Origin: Thozetella sp. PMI_491 | Taxonomy: Eukaryota > Ascomycota > Sordariomycetes > Chaetosphaeriales > Chaetosphaeriaceae | Length of the DNA stretch: 64,000 bases | Direction: 5' to 3' | NCBI GenBank assembly: GCA_021432635.1 | Contig: MU270079.1 | Coordinates: forward strand, 186,001-250,000 | Shown: positions 55,147 through 64,000 of the stretch, one piece after another | Layout of the letters: each line of letters opens with the position of its first letter | Numbering within the stretch: the stretch's first letter is position 1 | Made by a program: the position numbers and the translations under genes | Notes under the pieces: model-generated | Told to the model about the DNA's origin: nothing | The model's input: the letters and a program-made list of their open reading frames with translations, nothing else | Databases searched by the model: none

Positions 55147-57658
55147 TTAATTTATCATGCTAGATAACAGCACCTCCACCGACGAGCACATGCCCACTTC
55201 CGTGATGTTCGCCAAGAAGCCCGTCAGCTGCTCATCAGTCGAGGAGGACAGCACGGGCATAGCAGGTACCGTCATAGAGGTCTCTAGCTCCGCGAGCATG
55301 GTCTGGGTGGCGCGTGAGAGCATGTCGAAGGCGTCACGATAGGGCTGAACCGCCGCCCACCTCTCTGCCATGACTGCGAGCACTACCATGCAGGAAGTAC
55401 AAGTGGCCGACACCTTATCCAGCCGAAATACGACACGCGTCTCGGGGCTCGTCCAAAGGCAGTACAGGAACGTTACACCGCCAAGAAACAGCACGTGCAA
55501 GGCACCCCAGGTATCGTTGAGGCGCTGGCTGAGATACAGCTGGCGGTATATCGAACATATTGACTCGGCCGAGTGCGCCGACTCCAAGAAAGTAGACCCC
55601 GGTGTCGTCTCATCCGTCCGGCTCGAGTGGAGCACTAGGTTGTGACGATGGAGGAGGAGGATGGAGTGGTGGTACATTAAGTTGAACCATTCAGAGCCTC
55701 CAAAGGCATTGTTGTGCGCTCGGTTGGACTGTAGCTGTTCTGGTGCTGAGTCGCGCCAGTCCTTCAGTTCCATTTTGAAGCCTTCAATAAGCATCGAGGA
55801 CATGAAACCAGGCGTATCGTTCCCTCCCCTTTGGGGGTACACGAGGCTTTGTATTCGCGTCCATATATGCCTCACGCGGATGGTGTGGATGGCGGCGGAC
55901 ACGGTCGTCGTCGGCTCTGAGTTGGATACTCTCGGTTCGGCCAAGAGCCCTGCTACGGTAATGTTCTCGTCGTTGATGTCTAGCGGGAGCTGGAAGAACA
56001 GTAAGCATCTAGGAAATCTGACACTAGAGGGCGCAGAGGAGGTCTTACCTCTACATCAATATCGGAATCTGTGATTCCCACCGGCCGCCCAAGGGTAATA
56101 GCTACGGCACGGTCCAAATTGTACGCACACCAGAACACGCGTCTCCGCATCTGCGTCTTGAGCATGTTGAGCTCCACCTTGAACCAAGGAATCTTTCGAT
56201 GGAGGCCCATCTCTATGCACTGGCGGAGAGCAAGGCCAGACAACGTCCTGTAGGTTGCTTATCAATAAAATACCTTAGAGTACAATGGAGAAAGCGGGAA
56301 GAGATCGTCGGCTACGTCGATAGCAATGGCGCCTTACCATACAGAAATCCCTACTGGAGAGCGCATCGAATACATAGCGCAGCAGAGAATGGCTTGTATC
56401 GATTCTAATGTGCTCAGTTTCATGACCTTCTCGAACAAGTTCTCAGCGGATGCGTAAAGTCCCTACATAGCGTTAGCATAATGGAAAGCCAGCACATTGA
56501 AGTGAGGTTGTGATATACCTCTGGTAGTGAGGCGCCGGCGAGAGGGCCGGTCAAGGCACCGACTGCTGCAACCTGGGAAGATAAGCATGAGAGAACTGTT
56601 GCGGAGTGGTATGTCTGAGATCACCCACAGCGTAGAGAAAGAAGAGATGCACCGGGTCAGGCGAGTATCCAGACTCGACGGCCGTGAGGACTTCCTCTTC
56701 CCATTGAAGAAAGGTAGGTCGGTGCAGGAAAGGGAACTGCGGGTGCACTTGGTCGAAGTAGGCTGCCGTCAGCATTGTAGTCACGCTGCGGTCGGGTAGC
56801 GGGACCGGCGTAGGCGTCGGCCGAGCCTGCACCAGTTTCGACGGCAGGCCAGCCATGGTGAGGCCCGGCGCCTGTGCGCGGACGCCGCGCAGGGTAGCGG
56901 AGAACAACTTGGTGAGCGAGTAGCCTGAAGATTCCCCGAAATAATGGGGATCGCCTCCGGCCGCACGCAGGCAAAGCAGTTCTAGATTGGAGAAGTCATC
57001 GCCGTCGTGGGTGCTACCGGCGCTGTCAACGGCGGCTGCATCCGAGAAGCTGGTGGCCGCCCGGTCGAATCAGCGTCGCCCAGGCTGGGATGGGAGGGGA
57101 AGGGTCGAGTTCACCTTGGTGTCTGGCATTCATCCTCGTGTGCTGGGCCGTCTCGCCGTCGCGAGAGCATTCCGGCTGAGCTGCTGGTCAGCAAGTCTAG
57201 GTCTACATTCGGCAGCACCTCGCGCATGCGGTTCTCGAGAAAAGCGATGTGCTGCTCGAGGGAGGCGTTATGCTTCTCCAAGGACTCCAGATAACCGCGA
57301 GGGTGCCGGCGCTTCGTAGACGGATCCTGACTGATACATTCTACCCGCACGTACATGCTTTCGTCAGCATTTTACTGGTCACAGCCGGGAAGGAATGCTC
57401 GAATGGCAAGATACCCACCTCGATTTGCTCTGAGGCATTGTCTGCAGGCAGGCGTTTGTCCATCACACTATGAGAATGGTCGAGGCACTTATTAGCACAC
57501 GCGCCACGGGACGGTACAGGACGCATCGTGGCAGTGGGGGAGGGAAGGTTCGGAGGGTGCCATACCCGTTGCTTCTTCTGCTGGCAAGCCAGGCAAGCAA
57601 GTGATACCCGAGGCCGCCTCCGGAGCGGAGGCCCGGGCGACGAGTGCGAGTCCGACAT
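55147..57658 (-). CDS. Zn2Cys6 transcription factor, likely cluster regulator
   Basis: Eight exons on the minus strand (57658-57566, 57467-57419, 57340-57115, 57049-56629, 56572-56519, 56462-56338, 56247-56049, 55989-55147) give 669 residues, every phase closing. The Zn2Cys6 cluster is split over three exons: CLACQQKKQR, CDGQTPACRQCLRANR, EC. The six Cys are residues 22, 25, 32, 39, 42 and 49. A coiled coil follows (YLESLEKHNASLEQHIAFLENRM), suited to dimerisation. The fungal_trans domain has YFDQVHPQFPFLHRPTF, CCAMYSMRSPVGISVW, LALRQCIEMGLHR, RRRVFWCAYNLDRAVAITLGRP and DSDIDVELP. It lies between RidA and the transporter. Two CGG-N6-CCG boxes in its own promoter suggest autoregulation. That it binds these boxes is inference. 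Confidence 0.92.
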
Positions 57659-58221
57659 GGCTGGGTGAGCGACCAGCCCTTCAGCAGTAACAACGGTGCA
57701 GGGGCCAGAGCCGTATGCTCAGCGCTCTGCAATCTATCTCTACACTTTTACGCGATGTACCGGCAGTTGTCACCTGGAGGTTGCTGCACCCCGCAGCAAC
57801 AAGCGATGCACGGCGACGTGTGGGGACCCTTGGCTCCTTGCCACGGGCTGTCTTAGGTAGCACATTCAGGTATGATAAGACCAAGTGAAGCTAAGGGGAC
57901 CCAAAGCTATCCAAAGCTCTCTTAGCTTCTCCATCATTAGAGGAGACCCACAGCCGTGCGACACCGTAAATTGGAGAGCCTGTCTATCTTATCTTGACCT
58001 TTCTATCAGGATGACCAACAAGGCACCCTGGCAGTCGTTTGCTCGCCAAGATGGAATCACCCACCTGCTGCGTCTAACCCGGGGTACGGAATCGCGAAAC
58101 CGAAAGTCCGAAGTGTTTCTAAGCCAGATAAGCCAAGTCTCCAGTAGTGCACCGTCGGCTGGGAACAGGGAACTAGACAGCTAATTACGAGTCAGAGCAT
58201 CATCCTCGGTGGATACCCACT

Positions 58222-58233
58222 CGGGTCAGACCG
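58222..58233. promoter_or_regulatory. CGG-N6-CCG box 1 of the regulator / transporter promoter
   Basis: CGGGTCAGACCG flanked by T and A, fitting TCGG-N6-CCGA exactly. Confidence 0.6.
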
Positions 58234-58265
58234 ACTTCCCCACATTATCCAACCCCGAGCTAGTA

Positions 58266-58277
58266 CGGGCCATTCCG
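58266..58277. promoter_or_regulatory. CGG-N6-CCG box 2 of the regulator / transporter promoter
   Basis: CGGGCCATTCCG followed by A. The same 12-mer occurs upstream of the monooxygenase 13 kb away. Confidence 0.6.
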
Positions 58278-58488
58278 AAGGCTGGCGTCAGTCAGACTTC
58301 AGCCCCTATCGAACCAGGCACGGCGTCGTCAAGGTGGGACGCGGAGAGGCAAGGCTGATGATTGGCATGCTGGATGACCTAGCCACTCAAGGATCGAAAG
58401 TTACAAATGATGACGAGCCGCCGTGAAGAGGGCCTTTGAGGATCTTAGCACCCGGCATCGCGACTGTCTCGTCGCACAAAAAGACAAC

Positions 58489-60379
58489 ATGGATACCAAG
58501 AAGACAGATTCCATCGTGGCCCCGCGTGTCTCGTCCGACCTCATGGAGGGTGAAGTGATCACGTCTGCGACCAAGGGGGGCTTTACGGCCGAGGAGGTCG
58601 CTAGGGCACTGGCCGAGTACCAGCCCGGATCCAAGGCTGAGAAACGCATGCTCCTCAAGGTTGATCTGTTTCTCCTACCGACACTTTGGATTATGTGTGT
58701 TATCTGTTACATGGATCGCAATAACATTGTAAGTCTTGGGATGAGGCTGGCGGCACTATGTGAGAACGTCTAGGAAGCTAACAGGTTGTTATGACTAGGG
58801 CAATGCGAATGCTGCTGGCATGAGCAAGGACCTCCATCTTTCAGACACCCGTAATAACCCACCGATTGTTTGATTCCATCAATGGCAGTGCTGACTAGGC
58901 GAACCGAAAAGAATATTCGCTGCTCATTTCCTTGTTCTTCGTCGGCTATGTCCTGTGGGAGGTACCATCCAATATCATATTGTCACGGACCCGGCCAGCC
59001 TTCTACCTTCCAGGGCTTATGGTGGTAAGAGATCCAAATATTCTACGAGAACTTGGGGCCCGACATGAGCGAAGGAGACTGACCCAGTGAAACACAATTA
59101 TAGGCTTGGGGCACTCTTGTATGTGGCATGTCCCAGGTCAATGACTTCAAGGACATCCTCATTTGCCGGTTCTTCTTGGGCGTGATCGAGGCCGGCTTCT
59201 TCCCTGGCGTCCTTTACATCATGTCTTGCTGGTACAAAAAGAACGAAATCGGTACGTGGACTGGCCCCCGCCAAAGTCAAACACAGTCTACCTGGGCAGA
59301 ACCGAGCTGACCGTCAATCGTTCATCCGCAGGCAAACGATTCTGCTTCTTTTTCACCGCACTGTGCTTTGCAGGAGCAGCTAGCGGCCTCATCTCGGGCG
59401 CAGTGATCTCAGGTCTTGACGGCGCGAGGGGCATGACCGGTTGGCGTTGGCTTTTCTTGGTGGAGGGCATCGTCACCATCAGCTGGGCCATCGTCTCCAT
59501 CTTTCTCCTATTCAACTATCCTGACACAAAGTCGCGCCGCCTAAATGACCAGGAACGACTGCTGGCCATCGTCCGCATCATGCACGACAAGGGCGATGTC
59601 GCATCGGCCCGTAAGCGCCGGCGTCTGACGCCTTTGGAGAGTGTCAAGGCCGCCCTCGTCGATCTGCGGACCTATTTCTTCATCATCCTATATATGACCC
59701 AGAACGGCTCTACCACAGTATCGTATTTCATCCCGACTGTCCTGAATAGTATGGGGTATACCGGGGTCTCGGCGCAGTGGATGACAGTCCCCATCTGGGC
59801 GGTGAGTATCATCCCGTCGCTGCAAGTATGATTCTCTAGAGCGTATCGATGCTAACCGGCTGAATGTTGTTCCAGGTTGGTACCGTCTTCCTCCTCGTGT
59901 TCCCGCAGACTGCCGATAGGTACAACGACAGGAGGTGGCACATCGTGGGCGGGCTTATGACCGGCTTCATCAGCGCCGTAGTTAGTGTGTGCGTGCCGCA
60001 TAACCAGCAGGTTCGGTACGCCTTCATGTGCTTCTATATTGCCGGGCTTTACATGACTCTGCCGCTCATCTTGAACTGGGCGTCCGAGCTCATGGCACTT
60101 CCGGCGGAGAAGCGGGCCGTGGTCATCGCCCTTACCAACTGCGTGGGGAGCATCTCGTCCATCTATGGCAGCTTCCTCTGGCCGTCGACCGACGCACCCG
60201 AATACAAGAAGGGCTTCACCGTCGTTTCCATCTTCCTCGGATTCGGCGTCTGCCTTGCCGCCGGACTACCAATCATCTTCCGACATCTGCCCACCTTCAC
60301 AACCAAGGCGGAGCGGGAGCTCGCGGCAGAGATGCAGAGGGAGAGGGCGGAGACAAGAGGAAGCGACGGTACCGAGTGA
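58489..60379 (+). CDS. MFS transporter, Dal5/Tna1-type anion:cation symporter
   Basis: Six exons (58489-58728, 58799-58850, 58912-59024, 59104-59251, 59332-59801, 59876-60379) give 508 residues with phases closing. The ATG at 58489 (CAACATGG) begins MDTKKTDSIV. Twelve membrane spans are expected. The first contains DLFLLPTLWIMCVICYMDRNNIGNA, the hallmark of the anion:cation symporter branch (allantoate, nicotinate, pantothenate, biotin precursors). GYVLWEVPSNIIL, CRFFLGVIEAGFFPGVLY and GWRWLFLVEGIVTI also fit. A central cytosolic loop follows (NYPDTKSRRLNDQER). It should carry an organic anion across the plasma membrane by proton symport. Placement next to the regulator and the shared boxes make it the likely uptake step of the pathway. 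Confidence 0.92.
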
Positions 60380-61615
60380 TCTGCCGGACAAAAGTACTCT
60401 TTCTACCATGGTTTTAGAAACGATAGCCAGGACTGTGGCTTCCTCGCAAGCGCCACCGTTTCTTGTGTAGTGGTACTTTCAGACCAACAGCCAGCCTGCT
60501 TAATCTCGCGTCTCATCCGGGTGAAAAGGGCGCCTTCCTATGCGAGCGTGACAAGTGCTGAATGCGCGAATTCATGTACTTTTTATAATTGCTACCAAGC
60601 GACCCGAAGCCCTGGGGCCAGCCTGGTTGGTATGGTGTTTTACATACAGACTATGGCTAATGTGGTCTAGACCTGAAGATATTTGCCACTCTCCTGCACC
60701 CGATGCCAGATCACTGATTCCGCATTAGGCATAGGGGCTCGGAAATAGATGAAATTCATGAAACCGATCCAAGGTAGCCAAATTTGAGGGCTGGATAAAA
60801 GGGCTCTCGGTCGAGTGCCTGAATGGTGTGCCCCGCCGGATGCAGTTGGATGCACAAGAGAGCCGGGTATTCTGTCCTATTGGGGGCCGTAGACGACGTG
60901 AAGTGGAAACCGAGGCCGTCGTAGCAGACGATCCATCCAGTGACAACTAACTTAAAGATACGCTTGCAGGTCTTTCTGCCAATGGCGAGCCTTAGCTTCT
61001 AGATAGTGTGTATATTTCTGTCGTCCCAAGCCCGACGTCAGCGCTAATACTTGGTGCGAATTGGGCAGCGTAGCATCCAGCCGCTGTCCTACCCGCATAC
61101 GGCTGTCTTCGTCACTAAGCCCCAGCTCTGTCGCCCCCACAGGGTTGCACTCCGAACCAATGTGTTACCAAGTCTGGGGAAGACCAACGTAATAGGAAGA
61201 GACTATCTCCGGTCATCTCTTGTCCTCATTGGACTAGTGTCGACTTGGAGGGCAGCGGCCTAGAAGCGGCGCAAAGGAGGGGGATACATGCATGGGCTGA
61301 AAACCTGCAGCTGGCAACATGTCCTCAAGCCCACCGGATGTTCCGCGGCGCGGAATTGATTCAACTTAACCGTATGGGCGTGGGCGGCGCTGCAAGAAAG
61401 CGCGGGAACCTCTGATAGGACTGGACCCTGGTCTGCATCAACTTCTAATCGAAATAGCCACAGGCCAAGAACACCTTGCCAACCAATAAGTTGATAAGAG
61501 CAGAACTGCCCACGCATACATAGGCGATCCGCAATTTTTTTTTGCCACCCCATGATGTGTTTAGCAGCGCTGTTCTCTCCCACAAGATATCAAACTCGTC
61601 CTGGCAACTGCCACC
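60380..61615. other. Intergenic gap, no gene seen
   Basis: 1.24 kb between the transporter and the MOCOS-like gene, same strand. I find no CGG-N6-CCG here; the nearest approach is CGG-N5-CCG at about 61336. A poly-T tract at about 61536 precedes the next start. Only chance reading frames. Confidence 0.5.
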
Positions 61616-63187
61616 ATGGCCACTACCCGCGACTCGTCGCCCCTGAACGACATAGAGAAGGCAGCAGACGAGAAATGGATCGAGATGCATAGTGAATCGC
61701 TTCGAGACGGCACCCCGATTATCCTGGAGTCCTATCCCGAGTATGCGAGCACGTCACGCCTGGACGAGCTCCGCGACGCTGAGTATGCCTATCTTGATGA
61801 CCAAGACCACTTGTACTTGGACTACACGGGCTCCGGCTTGGCGGCCCACGCACAACACCGCGCCCACACGGAGCGCCTTTCGACCACCCTCTTCGGCAAT
61901 CCCCACTCGATCAGCCCAACGAGCGACGCGGCGACAAAGGCAGTTGCCCAGGCGCGGCAGAGGGTCCTGCAGCATTTGAGTGCATCAGCCGACGAGTACA
62001 CGGTCGTCTTTACAGCCAACGCCACTGGCGCTGCTCGGCTGGTCGGCGAGGCGTACCCATTCCGCCGGGGCAGCCGCCTGGTCCTCACGACCGACAACCA
62101 CAACTCGGTGAATGGTCTGCGGGAGTTTGCAAGACGGCGCCACGCGCGCACCACATATGTAGCAGCATCGGGCAGTGACCTGCGCGTAGACCAGCACGAC
62201 TTGCTGAAAGCCCTATCCAGCGGCGCGGGCCGCTCGCTTCTGTCTCTGCGGGCCAAGGCTGCGTCAGCTCTCGGTGGGCACGGACGGAGTGGCTTATTCG
62301 CATACCCGGCACAGAGCAACTTCAGCGGGGTACGTCACCCTCTGGAATGGGTCCGATTAGCGCAAGATCGTGGCTTCCACGTGCTCCTCGACGCCGCGGC
62401 GTATCTACCGACGGCGACGCTAGATCTCTCCGGGCCTATTAAGCCCGACTTCATCACCATCAGCTGGTATAAACTCTTTGGCTACCCCACGGGGCTGGGC
62501 TGCCTGGTGGTGCGACGCGATGCACTCGCCTGTCTCCGTCGCCCGTGGTTCTCGGGCGGCACCATCCAGGTGGTGACGGTGCAGCTGCCCAAGTGGCATG
62601 TCATGGCGGACGACGAGGCCGCCTTCGAGGACGGCACGCTGAACTTCCTGGCCATACCCGACATCGTCGTCGGGCTCAACTGGCTCGAGAGCATCGGCAT
62701 GTCCCTCGTTGAGACGCGCGTGCGGTGCCTGACAGGTTGGTTTCTAGACAGCTTGTTGAGGCTGCGGCACAGCAGTGGCCGCGCGATGGTAGTGGTGTAC
62801 GGGCCGAAGGACATGCGGATGCGCGGCGCGACTGTCACGTTCAACTTTTTCGATGCGGCCGGCAAGGTGGTGGACGAGCGACTAGTGGCTGTCGAGGCGT
62901 CCAGGGCGCGCATCTCGCTGCGGACGGGGTGCTTCTGTAACCCCGGGTGCGGCGAGGACGCGTTCGGGCTGCGGACGTCGTCGCTGGAGCCGTTGCTGCG
63001 GGCCGGGGTCAAGTTCATCGACGACTATCTCCGGGTCGTCGGACTGCCGTCCGCAGGGGCGATCCGTGTCTCGTTCGGGATCGCCTCCAATGCGCAGGAT
63101 GTAAGTCGGTTCCTCGACTGGGCAGAGAACACCTACAAGGATCGCATCACGAACAACCGAGATCTCCCGCCTCGGGGTCATTGCTGA
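61616..63187 (+). CDS. Class V PLP enzyme, molybdenum-cofactor-sulfurase-like, without MOSC domain
   Basis: Single exon, 523 residues. The ATG at 61616 has a CCACCATGG context. Family features in order: YLDYTGSGLAAHAQ near 67-80, FGNPHSISPTS at 93-103, VVFTANATGAARLVGEAYPF, TDNHNSVNGLREFARRR, NFSGVRHPLEWV, and SWYKLFGYPTGLG with the PLP Lys at 286. RTGCFCNPGCGED holds the Cys residues 439, 441 and 445 that carry persulfide sulfur in MOCOS. The protein ends after this domain. The N-terminal-beta-barrel plus MOSC half that binds the molybdenum cofactor in the full ~800-residue sulfurases is absent. It may be a standalone cysteine desulfurase or a C-S lyase of a pathway. It sits next to the cluster, but its promoter lacks the shared box, so membership is uncertain. 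Confidence 0.88.
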   Translation: MATTRDSSPLNDIEKAADEKWIEMHSESLRDGTPIILESYPEYASTSRLDELRDAEYAYLDDQDHLYLDYTGSGLAAHAQHRAHTERLSTTLFGNPHSISPTSDAATKAVAQARQRVLQHLSASADEYTVVFTANATGAARLVGEAYPFRRGSRLVLTTDNHNSVNGLREFARRRHARTTYVAASGSDLRVDQHDLLKALSSGAGRSLLSLRAKAASALGGHGRSGLFAYPAQSNFSGVRHPLEWVRLAQDRGFHVLLDAAAYLPTATLDLSGPIKPDFITISWYKLFGYPTGLGCLVVRRDALACLRRPWFSGGTIQVVTVQLPKWHVMADDEAAFEDGTLNFLAIPDIVVGLNWLESIGMSLVETRVRCLTGWFLDSLLRLRHSSGRAMVVVYGPKDMRMRGATVTFNFFDAAGKVVDERLVAVEASRARISLRTGCFCNPGCGEDAFGLRTSSLEPLLRAGVKFIDDYLRVVGLPSAGAIRVSFGIASNAQDVSRFLDWAENTYKDRITNNRDLPPRGHC

Positions 63188-64000
63188 AGCTGCTTGCCGG
63201 CCTTGGTTGTACAAAATTATGTATGTATTGAAAAGAGGGCAAGTGCTCCGCTGCCTAGTATATACCATACCCCCTTCCGTGGTGAAGAACAGATCTCGTC
63301 TCGCTGCCGGTAGCGTCGAACCAAATACCTACGCCCCCACGTCGTAATAGACCAACCATCACTCCCCCCCACGTCGTAATAGAAAAAGCGCCAATGGTCC
63401 CCACGTCGTAAAAGACAGCCTTGGCAGGACCACTGATACAGCGCCAGCCCCGAGGTATAGCGGGAAAGAAGCAGACTACCTACAGTACGTACACGCGCGG
63501 AATCCGCACTTCGCCGGGCTCTGATCACGGCTCAAAGAAAAAAGATCGCCGGAGCACCTGCTCCTAAATCAGTGCATATCCCGACTCGGACTAACTATTT
63601 TATGGGGGGCTAGCGACGCCTCCGCGGAATGGTTGTCGAGCTGGGGCTTGCAGGGAGCCCCCCAGGCTCGTAACTCTAGATTGACAAGCGCGCAATTCAT
63701 GAGTCACCTGGCAACTGGTGTATAGCTGAGGCTGGCTGCGCTGACTACGGGTCGTCATCCAATTGGGAACACATCATGGGGTTGCGTTTCATATTCTAAA
63801 CTGCTCGGTTGCGCACGCAGCCAAGAGCGCCGTTGAAACTGGCCGCTTGGCTTACTTTCTCAGCTCCCCGGTCCGCGGACCCCGATCCCGCACTCGCTGA
63901 ATCGATCCCCACCCCAGACCCTCCAGCCAGCCACGAGGTGGCCGCACCGTCCGCAGTGTAAGCAATACTTGGAAATGCAAGGCCCTCCGCAAGCCTGTGG
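63188..64000. other. Right-end intergenic sequence
   Basis: 813 bases with no supported gene. Contains the 32-bp tandem repeat at 63334-63414. Confidence 0.5.
63334..63414. repeat. Tandem repeat, three copies, 32-bp period
   Basis: CCCCACGTCGTAATAGA recurs with ACGTCG at 63339, 63371 and 63403, exactly 32 bases apart. The third copy reads GTAAAAGA. The spacer between cores differs more than the core, so the core may be under constraint or the array may be old. The core contains ACGTCG, similar to bZIP half-sites. Confidence 0.7.

Larger units (their letters stand above)
57659..58488. promoter_or_regulatory. Divergent regulator / transporter promoter
   Basis: 830 bases with two CGG-N6-CCG boxes (58222-58233 and 58266-58277), 44 bases apart start to start and 212-267 bases upstream of the transporter ATG. 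No gene recognised. Confidence 0.6.

Noticed and set aside
60380-61615. CGG-N6-CCG in the MOCOS-like promoter
   Set aside because: Only a CGG-N5-CCG (about 61336) was found. The spacing is wrong for the cluster box, so the gene was not placed in the regulon.
1-64000. CRISPR arrays, rRNA, tRNA, or bacterial-type operons
   Set aside because: No regularly spaced direct repeats of CRISPR type, no tRNA B-box with cloverleaf and no rRNA-like sequence were found. Gene structure is eukaryotic throughout.

Overview
The window comes from a filamentous ascomycete (Pezizomycotina, most likely Sordariomycetes). The evidence is short GT-AG introns (about 50-160 nt) with CTAAC-type branch points, two Zn2Cys6 regulators with a fungal-type middle domain, a HET-domain protein, a HeLo-NACHT NLR-like gene, a Clr5-domain protein, CT-rich core promoters and CAACATGG-type start contexts. 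Exon structures were built by eye from splice signals, reading phase and family conservation. In every multi-exon model listed the phases close exactly. No transcript or database was consulted.

Layout. 1-4 kb: the edge of an F-box-like gene and a HeLo-NACHT gene broken by two in-frame TAG codons. 4-13.7 kb: a gene desert of about 9.8 kb, GC-rich, with homopolymer G tracts and repeated AATTGG motifs, leading into a SWIRM-domain (Fun19/Laf-type) gene. 15-33 kb: ordinary single genes, namely an SDR, a protein with five CxxC repeats, an MFS transporter remnant, a HET protein with a membrane-like insertion, a GNAT, an Mcp1-family mitochondrial membrane protein, a C2H2 protein and a seven-exon Zn2Cys6 factor. 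33-42 kb: a secreted GH16 enzyme, a degraded reading frame, an alcohol-oxidase-like GMC oxidoreductase and a Clr5-domain protein.

42.6-60.4 kb holds the most interesting region, a tight metabolic cluster without PKS, NRPS or terpene backbone. In order it has a Baeyer-Villiger-type monooxygenase, a cupin, an FMN alpha-hydroxyacid oxidase, a class II aldolase, a D-2-hydroxyacid dehydrogenase, a GSAM-like class III aminotransferase, RidA, a Zn2Cys6 regulator and a Dal5-type anion transporter. A MOCOS-like PLP enzyme follows at 61.6 kb. The genes alternate in orientation, so most share divergent promoters.

The five non-coding gaps at the 5' ends of these genes (one upstream of the monooxygenase, four divergent) all carry the inverted repeat CGG-N6-CCG, seven copies in total. 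Three copies fit TCGG-N6-CCGA, and one 12-mer (CGGGCCATTCCG) occurs in two gaps. I infer a co-regulated pathway under the cluster's own regulator: uptake of an anionic, amino-bearing substrate, transamination with RidA clearing the enamine/imine by-product, then hydroxyacid/ketoacid interconversion, aldol-type cleavage and Baeyer-Villiger oxidation. The substrate is unknown.
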